A stretch of 64,000 bases of DNA. It comes from Hyphomicrobiales bacterium. GTDB taxonomy: Bacteria > Pseudomonadota > Alphaproteobacteria > Rhizobiales > Beijerinckiaceae. This document shows, piece by piece, positions 42,686 to 50,966 of this stretch. The position numbers and the translations under genes are program-made. The stretch spans positions 152,001-216,000 of the forward strand of contig JADJVD010000003.1 in NCBI GenBank assembly GCA_016716745.1. The letters are read 5' to 3'. The notes beneath the pieces were generated by a model that was not told where the DNA came from, ran no database searches, and saw only the letters and a list, made by a program, of their open reading frames with translations. Within the stretch, counting starts at the first letter, position 1; each line of letters starts with the position of its first letter.

Positions 42686-43745
42686 CCGGCGATTGTGCGA
42701 TCTGTTCGAAATCGAGCATCCCATCCTGCAGGCGCCGATGGCGGGGGCGCAGGGCGCGGCGATGGCGGCGGCGGTGAGCGGCGCCGGCGGGCTCGGGGCG
42801 CTGCCTTGCGCGATGCTGACGCCGGCCGGGATCGAGGCCGAGGTCGCCGCGCTGCGCGCCGCGACCGACCGGCCGTTCAATCTCAATTTCTTCTGCCATA
42901 CGCCGCCGGCGCCCGACCCGGCGCGCATGGCGGCGTGGCGCGGCAAGCTCGCGCCGCTCTATCGCGCCGCCGGGCTCGATCCCGGGATGGAGCTGCCCGC
43001 CGCCACGCGCGCGCCGTTCGACGCGGCGGCCTGCGCCTTGGTGGAGGCGCTGCGGCCGGCGGTGGTCAGTTTCCATTTCGGCCTGCCCGAGGCGGCGCTG
43101 CTGGCGCGCGTCAGGGCGACGGGCGCGAAAATCCTGTCCTCGGCGACCACGGCGGCCGAAGCGCGCTGGCTCGCGGAGCGCGGCGTCGACGCCGTGATCG
43201 CCCAAGGGGCGGAGGCGGGCGGCCATCGCGGCCTGTTCCTCGACGACAATGTCGCCGGGCAGGCGGGGTTGTTCGCGCTGCTGCCGCAGATCGTCGACGC
43301 CGTGACCGTGCCGGTGATCGCGGCGGGCGGCGTCGCCGATGCGCGCGGCGTCGCGGCGGCGCTGACGCTCGGGGCGGCGGGCGTCCAGATCGGCACCGCC
43401 TACCTGTTCACGCCGGAGGCGACGATCAGCGCCGCGCATCGCGCCGCGCTGACGGCGGCGCGCGACGATTCGACGGCGCTGACCAACGTTTTCACGGGGC
43501 GTCCGGCGCGGGGCGTCCTCAATCGCATGATGCGCGAGGCGGGGCCGCTCGCCGCCGACGCGCCGGCCTTTCCGCTCGCCTCGGCGCCGGCAGCCCCGCT
43601 CAGGGCGGCGGGCGAGAAGGCCGGGACGGGCGATTTCTCGCCGCTATGGTCGGGGCAGGCGGCGGCGCTCGCGCCGCGCGGGCTCGGCGCGGCGGCGCTG
43701 ACGAAAACGATTGCGGCCGAGACGCTGGCGCGCCTCGGCCGCTGA
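42675..43745 (+). CDS. Nitronate monooxygenase (2-nitropropane dioxygenase-like)
   Basis: 356 residues. FMN-binding TIM barrel with the family's HPILQAPMAG start, VSFHFGLPE, the AQGAEAGGHRG phosphate-binding segment (His in the expected place) and AAGGVADARGVAAAL. It oxidises nitronates such as propionate 3-nitronate to protect against nitro toxins. Last gene of the SDR-YcxB-NMO set; convergent with the L,D-transpeptidase gene. Confidence 0.9.
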   Translation: MWPDRRLCDLFEIEHPILQAPMAGAQGAAMAAAVSGAGGLGALPCAMLTPAGIEAEVAALRAATDRPFNLNFFCHTPPAPDPARMAAWRGKLAPLYRAAGLDPGMELPAATRAPFDAAACALVEALRPAVVSFHFGLPEAALLARVRATGAKILSSATTAAEARWLAERGVDAVIAQGAEAGGHRGLFLDDNVAGQAGLFALLPQIVDAVTVPVIAAGGVADARGVAAALTLGAAGVQIGTAYLFTPEATISAAHRAALTAARDDSTALTNVFTGRPARGVLNRMMREAGPLAADAPAFPLASAPAAPLRAAGEKAGTGDFSPLWSGQAAALAPRGLGAAALTKTIAAETLARLGR

Positions 43746-43762
43746 TCGAATGTGTCGAAAAA

Positions 43763-45274
43763 TCAGTTCGGCGCGTAGGCGCTGGCCGAGCGGGGCAGGG
43801 CGGCCTCGCCGACGATCTCGCGCGGCAGACGGCCGGCGTTCGCCGCGCGCAGCCCGGTCATGGCGGCCGGCGCCAGCGAGGCCTGCGGCTTGACCGGCGT
43901 GGCGGCGCGGCGCGGCGCCGGAAGGGGCGCTGCGGCCGGCTGCGGCAGGATCGAGGTCGGCGCGGCGGCGGACTCGGGGGCCGGGCCGAAGCTCAGCCAT
44001 TTCTTGAAGAAGCCGGTCTTGCCGGACTCCGGACCGGCCGAGGCGACCGTCTCGGTGTCGACGCCGGGCTGGGCGGCGGCCGCAGCGGCGATGGCGGGCT
44101 TGCCGTCCGTCGCCTTGGCGAGGGTCGTCGCGCCCTCGCTCGCGGCGGCCCCGGCGGCGGGCTTGCCCGGCTGAGCCGCCGTGGCGGCGGCGTCGACCGC
44201 GGCCGTCTCGACCGGCTTGCTCTTGGCCGCCTTGGCCGCGGCGACCTGCACGGCGGCGGGCTTGGCCGGCTTGCCCTTGTCCTCGAGCACGATCTCTGTC
44301 GGCCCCTGGGCGAGCGCGTCCGGCCGGCTGACGTCGCCGACATGGCGGAAGCTCGGGTGCTGGCCGCCGTCGGCATAGACGACCTTGATCGGCTTGACGC
44401 CCTGCGCCACGAGCTCGGCGACCTTCTCGGAATCGCGCCGCTCCTTGGCGGCCACTTCCGCGACGACGGCCGGGTCGTCGCCCGTGCGCGCCGCGCAGGC
44501 GGTCGAGCCGGGGTTCGCGCCGAACACGTAATTGCCGCCGCACACGCCGACCTGCGGCTCGTTCTGCGTCACCTCGAAGACGTCGGCGCCCTTCTTCAGC
44601 TCGCGCCAGAACGACATGTTCGGGTCGAGCCGGTGCTTGGCGAGATTGTCCGCCGTCATGCGGAAGGGCAGCGACTGCATCTGGATCGCGCGCTGGCCGC
44701 CGGCGAAGGCCTCGCGGGCGATGGCGTAGAGCTCGGCGATCTGGTCGTCGGTCATCGAGAAGCAGCCGGCCGAGGAGCAGGCGCCGTGCACCATGATCAG
44801 CCCGCCGGTGCGCCCGTGCGCGCGGTCGTAGGCGTTGGGATAGCCGACGTTGAAGGACAGATAGTAGTTCGAGTTCGGGTTCATCTGACCCGGCGCGATC
44901 GTGTAAAAGCCCTCCGGCACCTGACGGTCGCCCTCGGTGCGCTTGGGCCCGAGCTGGCCGGACCAGCGGCACATCGGATAGGTCTTGACGTGGACGTATT
45001 TGCCGTCCGCCTTCATCTTCCAGACTTCGAGCTCGGCCTCCTTCTTGAAGGCGCGCAGCAGCACGGGCGAGGACAGTTTGGCGCCCTTGGTCTCGATCAG
45101 CGCCACCGTCTCGGAGGAGACCGGGCGCAGCGCGCGGGTCGACCCCGAGTCGTTGCAGCCGGACAGGAGGCCCGCCGCGCCGAGCGCGCCTGCGGCCACG
45201 GCGAGGCGGGTCCAGGAGATGCTGGCCGAAGAAGGTCTCGTCCAGGAAAGGCGGGCGTAGGCGTGCGCGTTCAT
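43763..45274 (-). CDS. Lipoprotein L,D-transpeptidase (YafK-type YkuD domain)
   Basis: 503 residues. Signal peptide with lipobox LLSGC (lipidated Cys about 40). YkuD catalytic domain (about 68-240) with the His/Cys motif HGACSSAGCFSM, giving His163 and nucleophile Cys171. The rest (about 290-503) is low-complexity Ala/Lys/Pro-rich, likely a flexible wall-facing spacer. The YafK/DpaA group includes enzymes that act on peptidoglycan crosslinks or release bound lipoprotein. ATG 45274 is preferred over TTG 45277. It is 159 bases downstream of accA on the same strand. Confidence 0.88.
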   Translation of the reverse strand: MNAHAYARLSWTRPSSASISWTRLAVAAGALGAAGLLSGCNDSGSTRALRPVSSETVALIETKGAKLSSPVLLRAFKKEAELEVWKMKADGKYVHVKTYPMCRWSGQLGPKRTEGDRQVPEGFYTIAPGQMNPNSNYYLSFNVGYPNAYDRAHGRTGGLIMVHGACSSAGCFSMTDDQIAELYAIAREAFAGGQRAIQMQSLPFRMTADNLAKHRLDPNMSFWRELKKGADVFEVTQNEPQVGVCGGNYVFGANPGSTACAARTGDDPAVVAEVAAKERRDSEKVAELVAQGVKPIKVVYADGGQHPSFRHVGDVSRPDALAQGPTEIVLEDKGKPAKPAAVQVAAAKAAKSKPVETAAVDAAATAAQPGKPAAGAAASEGATTLAKATDGKPAIAAAAAAQPGVDTETVASAGPESGKTGFFKKWLSFGPAPESAAAPTSILPQPAAAPLPAPRRAATPVKPQASLAPAAMTGLRAANAGRLPREIVGEAALPRSASAYAPN

Positions 45275-45404
45275 CAAGCCAGATTCTCCACGGCGGGGCT
45301 CCGCGCTACGGCGGAACGGCGGCCCGCGACATTCGGCAGACGCGTTGTACGTCCGTTATCCTTACACCATTCTTGCCAAGGCCGTGAACGGTTTCGCCTT
45401 ATGG

Positions 45405-45420
45405 TCAAGCGACCGTTAAC
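45405..45420. promoter_or_regulatory. CtrA-like box between accA and the L,D-transpeptidase gene
   Basis: TCAA (45405-45408), seven bases, TTAAC (45416-45420): one mismatch to the CtrA consensus TTAA-N7-TTAAC. It lies 131 bases upstream of the transpeptidase start. No convincing -10 element at the right spacing was found. Confidence 0.3.
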
Positions 45421-45433
45421 CGACCGGGCCGCC

Positions 45434-46384
45434 TCAGCGCTTGCGACCCATCGCCAGAAACTTCTCGGCCCGCGCGGCGCGCGCCTCGTCCGGCGACAGA
45501 CCGGCCATTTCGCCGAGCGCCGTGGCGATGGCGGCGCCGGCGGCCGCGACGGTCGCCTCCGGATCGCGGTGGGCGCCGCCCGCCGGCTCCGGAACGACGG
45601 CGTCGATAATGCCGAATTTCAGCAAATCCTGGGCGGTGATCTTCATGTTCATCGCCGCGTCCTCGGCGCGCGAGGCGTCGCGCCAGAGGATCGAGGCGGC
45701 CGCCTCGGGCGAGGCGACCGTGTAGATCGCGTGCTCCAGCATCAGCACCCGGTTGGCGGTGGCGATGGCGACGGCGCCGCCGGAGCCGCCCTCGCCGATC
45801 ACCAGCGAGACGTTGGGGGCGCCGAGCGCCAGACACGCCTCGGTGGAGCGGGCGATGGCCTCGGCCTGGCCGCGCTCCTCGGCGTCGACGCCGGGATAGG
45901 CGCCGGCGGTGTCGACCAGCGACAGGACGGGCAGGCCGAAATGGTCGGCCAGCTCCATCAGGCGCGCCGCCTTGCGGTAGCCCTCGGGCCGGGCCATGCC
46001 GAAATTGTGCTTGATGCGGGTCTGGGTGTCGGAGCCCTTCTCCTGCCCGATGACGCAGACGGACTGGCCGCGGAACCGGCCGAAGCCGCCGACGATCGCC
46101 TCGTCCTGCGCGAATTTGCGGTCGCCGGCGAGCGGCGTGAAATCCTCGATCAGGCCCGTCACGTAATCGACGAAATGCGGCCGCTGCGGATGGCGGGCGA
46201 CCTGCGTCTTCTGCCAGGGGGTGAGGCCGGCGTAGAGATCGACCAGCGCCTTCTCGGCCTTGGTCTGGAGTTTGGCGATCTCTTCGGTGATCGACACGTC
46301 GCCGCGCGCGGCCACCGCGCGCAGCTCCTCGAGCTTGGCCTCAAGCTCGGCGACGGGCTTTTCGAAATCGAGGTAAGAGCGCAT
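45434..46384 (-). CDS. accA: Acetyl-CoA carboxylase carboxyltransferase subunit alpha
   Basis: 316 residues. N-terminal helical hairpin (YLDFEKPVAELEAKLEELR), carboxyltransferase core with RPHFVDYVTGLIEDFTPLAGDR in part, GQEKGSDT, NFGMARPEGYRKA, DTAGAYPG and GEGGSGGA (oxyanion glycines), ending SPEAAASILWRD. Works with AccD to form malonyl-CoA for fatty-acid synthesis. Start at ATG 46384 gives the standard N-terminus. Confidence 0.97.
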   Translation of the reverse strand: MRSYLDFEKPVAELEAKLEELRAVAARGDVSITEEIAKLQTKAEKALVDLYAGLTPWQKTQVARHPQRPHFVDYVTGLIEDFTPLAGDRKFAQDEAIVGGFGRFRGQSVCVIGQEKGSDTQTRIKHNFGMARPEGYRKAARLMELADHFGLPVLSLVDTAGAYPGVDAEERGQAEAIARSTEACLALGAPNVSLVIGEGGSGGAVAIATANRVLMLEHAIYTVASPEAAASILWRDASRAEDAAMNMKITAQDLLKFGIIDAVVPEPAGGAHRDPEATVAAAGAAIATALGEMAGLSPDEARAARAEKFLAMGRKR

Positions 46385-46554
46385 GGGCTCCCTGGGAAAC
46401 TGGGGCCGAAAACGCCCGGCGGGAAAGCGGCGCGGACCCTGCTGCCATGGCATGGCGAAGTCAAGGCGACGCGGCGCTGCGGGGCGCGCGACGGCGCGGC
46501 GCACTGGACGCGGGGCGCCGGCCGGCCCTAGCCTCGCTGCGGGGAGACGGACAC

Positions 46555-47814
46555 ATGCTGCTCGGCTGCATCGGCGACGATTTCACGGGGTCGAGCGACC
46601 TCGCCAACACGCTCGCCCGCGAGGGCATGCGGACGATGCAGTTCACCGGCGCGCCGACGGGCGACGCGCCGGAGGGCTGCGAGGCCGGCGTGGTGGCGCT
46701 GAAGTCGCGCTCGATCCCGGCCGAGGAGGCGGTGGCGCAGTCGCTGGCGGCTCTCGACTGGCTGCGCCGGCAGGGGGCGAGGCAGTTCCTGTTCAAATAC
46801 TGCTCCACCTTCGACTCGACGCCGGACGGCAATATCGGCCCGGTGGCGGAGGCGCTGGCGGACGTGCTGGGGGCGAAGGTCACGGTCGTCTGCCCGGTGT
46901 TCCCGGCGACGGGGCGCACGCTCTATCTCGGCCACCTCTTCGTCAACGGCCGGCTGCTCTCGGAATCCGGCATGGAGAAGCATCCGCTGACGCCGATGAC
47001 CGATCCCGACATCCGCCGCTTCCTGCGCCGGCAGACGCAAGGCGAGGTCGGGCTGGCGCCGTTTCCGATCGTCGATCAGGGGCCGGCGGCGATCCGCGAG
47101 GCGCTGGACGCCTGCGCGGCGCGCGGCGAGCGGCTGGTCGTCGTCGACGCGGTGAAGGAGCGGCATCTGCGCGACATCGGCTCGGCCGTCGCCGGCGACG
47201 CGCTGGTGACGGGCGGGTCGGGCATCGCGCTCGGCCTGCCGGCGAATTTCCGGGCCGAGGGGCTGATCGGGACGACCCATCCGGTCTGGACCGGCGAGGC
47301 CGGGCCGGCGGTCGCGCTCGCCGGCTCCTGCTCGGGCGCGACGCGCGGGCAGGTCGCCCGCCACATCGCCGCCCATCCCTCGCTGAAGGTGGAGGCCGAG
47401 GCGGTGATGACGGGCCGGCTCGGCGTCGCCGAGGCGCTCGCCTTCGCGCGGGCGCATCCCGAGGGCGAGCCGCTGATCTACTCCTCCGCAGATCCGGCGG
47501 CGGTGGCGGCGGCGCAGACGCGCTTCGGCCGCGACAGGGTGGCGGCCGCGCTCGAAGGCTTCTTCGCCGATCTCGCCGTCGCGCTGGTGGCGGCTGGGAC
47601 GCGCCGGCTGGTGGTGGCGGGCGGCGAGACGTCCGGCGCCGTCGCCACCGCGCTCGCCCGGCCGTGGTTCGAGATAGGGCCGGAGATCGACCCCGGCGTG
47701 CCGGCGCTGCGGGCGGCCGGCGCGCCGCTGACGCTGGCCCTGAAATCGGGGAATTTCGGCGCCGAGGATTTCTTCGCCAAGGCGTTCCGCACGCTCGCCG
47801 GCGGGCGGGCGTGA
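46555..47814 (+). CDS. otnK: 3-oxo-tetronate kinase (four-carbon acid sugar kinase, DUF1537)
   Basis: 419 residues. N-terminal DUF1537 domain with GDDFTGSSDLANTLA and KYCSTFDSTPDGNIGP; C-terminal nucleotide-binding domain with GSCSGATRGQV, VAGGETSGAVATAL and LALKSGNFGAEDFF. Phosphorylates 3-oxo-tetronates in degradation of four-carbon sugar acids. ATG 46555 follows GGGGAG. The usual partners (OtnC aldolase, OtnI, dehydrogenase) are absent here. Ends in a GTGA overlap with the methyltransferase gene. Confidence 0.9.
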   Translation: MLLGCIGDDFTGSSDLANTLAREGMRTMQFTGAPTGDAPEGCEAGVVALKSRSIPAEEAVAQSLAALDWLRRQGARQFLFKYCSTFDSTPDGNIGPVAEALADVLGAKVTVVCPVFPATGRTLYLGHLFVNGRLLSESGMEKHPLTPMTDPDIRRFLRRQTQGEVGLAPFPIVDQGPAAIREALDACAARGERLVVVDAVKERHLRDIGSAVAGDALVTGGSGIALGLPANFRAEGLIGTTHPVWTGEAGPAVALAGSCSGATRGQVARHIAAHPSLKVEAEAVMTGRLGVAEALAFARAHPEGEPLIYSSADPAAVAAAQTRFGRDRVAAALEGFFADLAVALVAAGTRRLVVAGGETSGAVATALARPWFEIGPEIDPGVPALRAAGAPLTLALKSGNFGAEDFFAKAFRTLAGGRA

Positions 47815-48503
47815 GCGGGGCCGAGGAGGCCGCGCGCGCCGCGCCCGCCCATTCCGACGTGATCCTCGACCGCGTCGCCTTCATCCGCGCCGAGACCCGG
47901 CTGCGGCCGGCGCCGCACGCGCCGGAAATTTCGCTGCATGTCGCCGACGAGGCGACGGAGCTGTGGAAGCGCACCGAGGACGAGCTCGGGCAAATGGGCC
48001 TGCCGCCGCCCTTCTGGGCCTTCGCCTGGGCCGGCGGGCAGGCGCTGGCGCGCTATATTCTCGACCATCCCGAAACCGTCGCCGGCCAGCGCGTGCTCGA
48101 TTTCGCCTCGGGCTCCGGCCTCGTCGCCATCGCCGCCGCGAAGGCGGGCGCGGCGCGCGTCGAGGCCAACGACATCGACCCCTTCGCGCTCGACGCCATC
48201 GCGGTGAACGCGGCGGCGAACGGCGTCGCCGTCGAGATCGTCGCGGGCGACGTGATTGGCCGCGATCTCGGCTGGGACGTGGCGCTCGCCGGCGACGTGT
48301 CTTACGAGCGCGACATGGCGCAGGCGGTGACCGATTGGCTCGACGCGCTGCGCCGTCGCGGCGCGCGCGTGCTGATAGGCGATCCCGGGCGCTCCTATCT
48401 GGCGCGCGAGCGGCTCGTGCAGATCGCCGAATATCAGGTGCCGGTGACGCGCGAGCTCGAGGATGTCGAGATCAAGCGCTCCGGCGTGTGGCGATTCCGG
48501 TGA
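47811..48503 (+). CDS. Predicted ETF-beta protein-lysine methyltransferase (METTL20-like)
   Basis: 230 residues starting at GTG 47811, coupled to otnK. Class-I methyltransferase with VLDFASGSGLVAIAAA (SAM loop), NDIDPFALDAI, LAGDVSYE and a GDPGR motif. The leader FIRAETRLRPAPHAPEISLHVADEATELW, cited only in part here as RPAPHAPEI and DEATELW, and the PPPFWAFAWAGG block fit the METTL20 group, whose bacterial members methylate lysines of electron-transfer flavoprotein beta. Weaker alternative: another L11-type methyltransferase. No etf genes are in the window. Confidence 0.8.
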   Translation: MSGAEEAARAAPAHSDVILDRVAFIRAETRLRPAPHAPEISLHVADEATELWKRTEDELGQMGLPPPFWAFAWAGGQALARYILDHPETVAGQRVLDFASGSGLVAIAAAKAGAARVEANDIDPFALDAIAVNAAANGVAVEIVAGDVIGRDLGWDVALAGDVSYERDMAQAVTDWLDALRRRGARVLIGDPGRSYLARERLVQIAEYQVPVTRELEDVEIKRSGVWRFR

Positions 48504-48511
48504 GGATGGGA

Positions 48512-50875
48512 ATGTCCGAAGACGAACGCATCGCGCTGGCTGGCCTCGCCGCGCCGGTCGAGATCCTGATCGACGCGGCGGGCGTCCCGCATATCCGCGC
48601 GCAGAGCGAAGCCGACCTGTTCTTCGCGCAAGGCTTCAACGCGGCGCGCGACCGGCTGTGGCAGATGGATGTCTGGCGCAAGCGCGGACTCGGCCTGCTG
48701 GCGGCCGATTTCGGGCCGGGGTTTCTGGCGCAGGATTACGCCGCGCGGCTGTTCCTCTATCGCGGCGACATGGCGGCGGAATGGGCCGCCTACGCGCCCG
48801 ACGCGCAGGCGATCTGCGAACGCTTCGTCGCCGGGATCAACGCTTACGTCGATCTGTGCGCGCGCGAGCCCGAGCGCCTGCCGCCCGAGTTCGCCGCGAT
48901 GGGAACGCGGCCGTCGCGCTGGGCGGCGGAGGATGTCGTGCGCATCCGCAGCCACGGCATCACGCGCAACGCCGCATCCGAGATCTATCGCGCCAACGTG
49001 CTGGCGCGCGCCGACGCGGCGACCGATCTGTTGCGCAAGAATCTCGAGCCCGCCGTCGCGCCGCGCGTCGCGGAGGGGATCGACCTTGCGACGATCCCGC
49101 TGGCGGCGGCCGATCTCATTCGCCTCGCGACGGCGGAGGCGAGCTTTTCCGACGCGCGCCTCGCCGCCTCGCTCGATCGGGCGTGGGACTGGATCGGCGT
49201 CGACGATCTCGGCGCGGTCGTGCGTCGCGCCGACGCCAGGCCCCCGCTCGCGCTCGATCTGCAAGGCTCGAACAACTGGGCGCTCGCGCCTTCGCGCACG
49301 ACGAGCGGCGCGGCGATGCTCGGCTCCGATCCGCATCGCACGCATTCGATTCCGCCGCTGCGCTACATCGCGCATCTGACGGCGCCGGGGCTCGACGTGA
49401 TCGGCGCCGGCGAGCCGATCCTGCCGGGCCTGTCGCTCGGCCATAACGGCCGCGTCGCGTTCTCGCTGACGATCTTCTATCCCGATCAGGAGGACGTCTA
49501 TGTCTGTCAGACGTCGCCGGACGATGCGCGCGCCGTGCGCTTCGGCGCGGGGTTCGAGCCGATGCGCGTCGTCGCCGAACGTTTCGAGGTCAAGGGCGCG
49601 CCGACGCAGACGCTGGACCTTCTGTTCACGCGGCAGGGGCCGGTCGTGTTCGAGGATCGCCCGGGCGGCCGCGCCTACGCGGTGCGCACGGTGTGGACGG
49701 AGCCGGGCGCCTGCCCCTATGCGCGCTCGCTGTCGACGATGCGGTCGAGCAGCGTCGCGGACTTTTCCGAGCGCCTGAAGGGATGGGGAACGCCCTCCAC
49801 CAATCATGTCGCCGCCGATGTCGAGGGGCATGTCGTCTGGATCGCGGCGGGCTTCGCGCCGAAGCGGCCGCGCCATGACGGGTTGACGCCCGTTCCCGGC
49901 GACGGGCGCTACGAATGGGCCGGCTTCTATGCGCCGGAGGATCTGCCGCGCCGCATCGATCCGCCGGAGGGGTATGTGGCGAGCGCCAACGAGATGAATC
50001 TCGACGCGGCGTTTCTGGCGCGCGGCGAGCCGCTCGGCTTCGAGTGGATCGAGCGCTCGCGCATCACGCGCATCCGCGAGGTGTTGGGCGCGCCGGGCGC
50101 CAGGAGCCTCGCCGACACGGTCGCGCTGCAAACCGACGCGACGTCGGTCGCCGCGCGCCGCGCGGTCGCGCTCGCCTCGCGCCTGCCGCGCGACGGCGCG
50201 CTCGCGGGCCCGCTGGCGCTGTTCGAGGGATGGGACGGGCGGCTCGCCGCCGACAGCGCGGCGGCCGCGCTGCACGAGGCGTGGTGGGCGAGGCGCCTGA
50301 AGCCGGCGCTGCTCGCCCGCCTCGTTCCGGACGCGGCGGTGCGGGCGCTGCTCGCGCCGGGCGACGTCGAGGCGCTGCTGACGGCGCTGGAGCGGCCGGA
50401 CGCGCGCTTCGGCGCCGAGCCCGTCGCCGCGCGCGACGCGCTGCTGGCCGAAACGCTGGCGGCGGCGTGGGGCGATTGCGCGGCGCTGATGGGCGCGGAC
50501 CCGGCGGGCTGGGCGTGGGGCCGGCTGCATCACGGCGCCTTCGACCATCCGCTGTCGGGCGTGTCGGGCGTCGGCGACCGCTTCAATGCGGGGCGCTGGC
50601 CGCTCGGCGGCAGCGGCTCGAGCCCGATGCACACGGGCTATCGTCCGTCCGATTTCCGCGCCATCGCCGGCGCCTCGGTGCGCCTCGCGATCGATCTCGG
50701 CGATGCCGACGCCAGCCGCTGCGTCAACGCGCCGGGCCAATCCGGCGATCCGCGCTCGGCGCACTACGCCGACCTCGCGCCGCTGTGGGCGCGCGGCGAG
50801 ACCGTCCCGCTCCCCTACACGCGCGCGGCGGTGGACAAGGCGGCGCGGCGGCGGATTTTGCTCGCGCCGGGGTGA
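48512..50875 (+). CDS. Penicillin acylase family protein (Ntn hydrolase, no signal peptide)
   Basis: 787 residues. An S45-type acylase precursor. The expected cleavage site and nucleophile are seen in LQGSNNWALAP, with Ser253 as the new N-terminus of the beta chain and about 252 residues of alpha chain plus spacer before it. Other family features are AQGFNAARDRLWQMD and GLSLGHNGRVAFSLT. ATG 48512 is chosen over 48506 because GAGG sits at a better distance. Unlike most relatives it begins directly with a charged segment and no signal peptide, so a cytoplasmic location is predicted. Possible substrates include N-acyl homoserine lactones or other acyl amides; this cannot be decided. Confidence 0.87.
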   Translation: MSEDERIALAGLAAPVEILIDAAGVPHIRAQSEADLFFAQGFNAARDRLWQMDVWRKRGLGLLAADFGPGFLAQDYAARLFLYRGDMAAEWAAYAPDAQAICERFVAGINAYVDLCAREPERLPPEFAAMGTRPSRWAAEDVVRIRSHGITRNAASEIYRANVLARADAATDLLRKNLEPAVAPRVAEGIDLATIPLAAADLIRLATAEASFSDARLAASLDRAWDWIGVDDLGAVVRRADARPPLALDLQGSNNWALAPSRTTSGAAMLGSDPHRTHSIPPLRYIAHLTAPGLDVIGAGEPILPGLSLGHNGRVAFSLTIFYPDQEDVYVCQTSPDDARAVRFGAGFEPMRVVAERFEVKGAPTQTLDLLFTRQGPVVFEDRPGGRAYAVRTVWTEPGACPYARSLSTMRSSSVADFSERLKGWGTPSTNHVAADVEGHVVWIAAGFAPKRPRHDGLTPVPGDGRYEWAGFYAPEDLPRRIDPPEGYVASANEMNLDAAFLARGEPLGFEWIERSRITRIREVLGAPGARSLADTVALQTDATSVAARRAVALASRLPRDGALAGPLALFEGWDGRLAADSAAAALHEAWWARRLKPALLARLVPDAAVRALLAPGDVEALLTALERPDARFGAEPVAARDALLAETLAAAWGDCAALMGADPAGWAWGRLHHGAFDHPLSGVSGVGDRFNAGRWPLGGSGSSPMHTGYRPSDFRAIAGASVRLAIDLGDADASRCVNAPGQSGDPRSAHYADLAPLWARGETVPLPYTRAAVDKAARRRILLAPG

Positions 50876-50966
50876 GTCGCGGCGGTTAGGCTGCATTCAT
50901 CCGCGGGCGGATAGTGGATAGATTGCGCGCGACTCGCCGGGGCGTCCGCCGGCGCCGGATTCGTCC

